This document shows, in pieces, positions 62,957 through 64,000 of a stretch of 64,000 bases of DNA (within the stretch, counting starts at the first letter, position 1; every line of letters starts with the position of its first letter). The position numbers were made by a program, and so were the translations under genes. Source of the DNA: Flavobacterium sp. TR2 (GTDB taxonomy: Bacteria; Bacteroidota; Bacteroidia; Flavobacteriales; Flavobacteriaceae); assembly GCF_025252405.1 (NCBI RefSeq), contig NZ_CP104307.1:1240001-1304000 (forward strand), given 5' to 3'. Under the pieces are notes generated by a model. The model did no database searches. It saw only the letters and a list, made by a program, of their open reading frames with translations, and had not been told where the DNA came from.

Positions 62957-62989
62957 AACTTTGTCAAAGTTTTAAACTTTGACAAAGTT
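62957..62989. repeat. AACTTTGTCAAAG hairpin
   Basis: 13-bp perfect inverted repeat (62957-62969 with 62977-62989) around TTTTAAA. The core is shared with the terminator at 59474-59514. Confidence 0.85.
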
Positions 62990-63005
62990 GACAACGTTAA
63001 CATAA

Positions 63006-63046
63006 CGAAACCTGACAGGTTTTTAAAACCTGTCGGGTCGTTTTTT
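63006..63046 (+). terminator. Hairpin with T-run (ACCTGACAGGTTTT)
   Basis: 14-bp stem 63010-63023 with 63025-63038 (one G-U pair), followed by TTTTTT at 63041-63046. A terminator-like repeat in the convergent gap. Confidence 0.75.
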
Positions 63047-63156
63047 AATAAATTAAACGTCTCAGTTTGTTATTCATGATAAACTATGTGAGCAATTATA
63101 GTTGCTAATAATTCCTTATATCACTTATATGGTTTAAACAGCAAGCCTTTTGGAAC

Positions 63157-64000
63157 TTAAAACTTAGAATTTTTATACGTAACCGGGCAGCTTTCCAATT
63201 CATCAGAAGCTTTGTGTTTTTTGTAATACACATAAACCAAAACAGAAAGAATACAGATAATTCCTTGAATAGCAACTGTTGCTCTTACGCCTAGCGAGTG
63301 GGAAACATATCCAATGATCAAACTTCCCACAGGAATCATTCCTTGATAGGCCATCATATAGTAGCTGATGCTTCTAGAACGCATACTGACAATACTGTGC
63401 GTCTGAATGTAAATGTTGATTGATGAAGTTTGTCCCATCATTCCGATTCCGCTGAGAGTCATGCAGATTAGTGCAATGGTAATGCTGCTCGAAACTGCCA
63501 GAATAATAATGCTGAACCCTAGCAATAGACTGGCAGCAATCATCAATTTCCCCATATTTTCAGCCGATTTTAGATTGGCCAAATAAATAGCAGAGAGAAC
63601 AGAGCCAATTCCTGCAGCGCTTTCAAACCAGCTGAAAGTTTCAGCGTTTCCGCTAAAAATATCTTTCGCAAAAACAGGCATCAAAGTATTAAAAGAAATT
63701 ACAAACAAACTGCTGCAGGTTAACATTAAGAGCATTCTTGCCATTTCGGTTTCTTTCTTTACATAATCTAAACCTTCAATAAGATCGTCCAGCATATTCA
63801 ATTTGTTTTCGGCTTTAATATGCGGTGTAATCTTCATCATCAAGAGTGAAATCAAAACAGGAACATAACTCACAAAATTCCCGATGAAACAAATATCCTC
63901 TCCATATTGGTGCAGAATAATTCCGGCAAGCGCAGGACCTGCAATTCGGGCAAAATTATTCATGGTAGAGTTAAGCGCAACGGCATTTGGAAGATCTTCT
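63157..64000 (-). CDS. MFS exporter (MFS_3/EntS-like), cut by the window edge
   Basis: The C-terminal about 281 residues are visible; the frame remains open at the window end (upstream codons read EDLPNAVALNST before MNNFARIAGPALAG), so the internal ATG at 63963 is not the start. DLPNAVALNS..N.AR..GPALAG is the hallmark of the DHA3/MFS_3 exporters such as EntS. Remaining part has about seven TM helices and ends in a polar tail. Probably exports a siderophore, drug or other small molecule. Confidence 0.85.
   Translation of the reverse strand, partial: EDLPNAVALNSTMNNFARIAGPALAGIILHQYGEDICFIGNFVSYVPVLISLLMMKITPHIKAENKLNMLDDLIEGLDYVKKETEMARMLLMLTCSSLFVISFNTLMPVFAKDIFSGNAETFSWFESAAGIGSVLSAIYLANLKSAENMGKLMIAASLLLGFSIIILAVSSSITIALICMTLSGIGMMGQTSSINIYIQTHSIVSMRSRSISYYMMAYQGMIPVGSLIIGYVSHSLGVRATVAIQGIICILSVLVYVYYKKHKASDELESCPVTYKNSKF

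Larger units (their letters stand above)
62743..63156. other. Repeat-rich gene-free region between convergent genes (414 bases)
   Basis: Holds the ansA terminator, a GTCATCCTGACGAAGG repeat (62838-62860), a hairpin at 62957-62989 and a second at 63010-63046. Short open frames here span repeats and are not genes. Confidence 0.7.

Noticed and set aside
62789..63079. 96-codon open frame between ansA and the MFS gene
   Set aside because: It runs through a terminator, a GTCATCCTGA repeat and two hairpins; it is repeat DNA, not a gene.
1..64000. CRISPR arrays, tRNA/rRNA genes, insertion sequences, phage integrase
   Set aside because: None recognised on either strand. The phased 7-8-nt arrays are too short in unit and too degenerate to be CRISPR.

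Overview
The window looks like chromosomal DNA of a Flavobacterium-type bacterium (phylum Bacteroidota). Evidence: AT-rich composition; promoters of the Bacteroidota form (TTG, about 19-20 bases, TAnnTTTG); almost no Shine-Dalgarno sites; a type IX secretion (T9SS) C-terminal domain; a short 11-TM-type complex I operon with a small NuoG; and typical Flavobacterium intergenic repeats. No rRNA, tRNA, CRISPR array or insertion sequence was recognised. All calls come from reading the sequence; no database search was run.

Layout. 1-250: 5' part of a class II cyclic-nucleotide phosphodiesterase gene (cut by the window edge). 430-1983: ALDH7-type aldehyde dehydrogenase. 2047-4899: secreted T9SS pectate lyase with a palindromic operator. 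5383-6153: Bax-inhibitor-1 family membrane protein. 6318-19615: complete minus-strand nuoABCDEFGHIJKLMN operon. 19859-22114: cold-shock protein and aspS. 22274-23827: TlpA-like thioredoxin and a MORN-repeat protein. 23887-30071: iron/siderophore uptake (PepSY proteins, DUF3649-like and DUF3325-like membrane proteins, TonB receptor). 30410-34202: accessory island with a bifunctional peptidoglycan-attacking effector candidate and a lipoprotein that may be its immunity protein. 34392-38501: sucAB (2-oxoglutarate dehydrogenase E1/E2). 38619-40645: outer-membrane protein, a conserved unknown, polyprenyl synthetase. 40912-47916: YceI, TetR regulator and a TolC/adaptor/RND efflux pump. 48073-49323: MFS drug exporter. 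49477-57561: CHAT protease, retropepsin-like protease, PKD/beta-barrel protein, lipoprotein and small membrane protein, divergent from a sigma factor and a membrane TPR protein resembling an anti-sigma factor. 57693-59342: S41 peptidase. 59744-62742: TatD, acyltransferase, asparaginase I. 63157-64000: MFS exporter (cut by the window edge).

The most interesting parts are: (1) the sigma/anti-sigma-like/CHAT/retropepsin locus, with three copies of a non-housekeeping promoter-like motif; (2) the effector/lipoprotein island, whose effector gene changes base composition sharply between its N-terminal and toxin halves and whose flank echoes the end of sucB; (3) three identical-geometry 28-bp operators (GGAAACT-N14-AGTTTCC) upstream of yceI and tetR, defining a TetR regulon; (4) a class of mirrored intergenic elements built from exact 7-nt or 8-nt units, several of them inside operons between cistrons.
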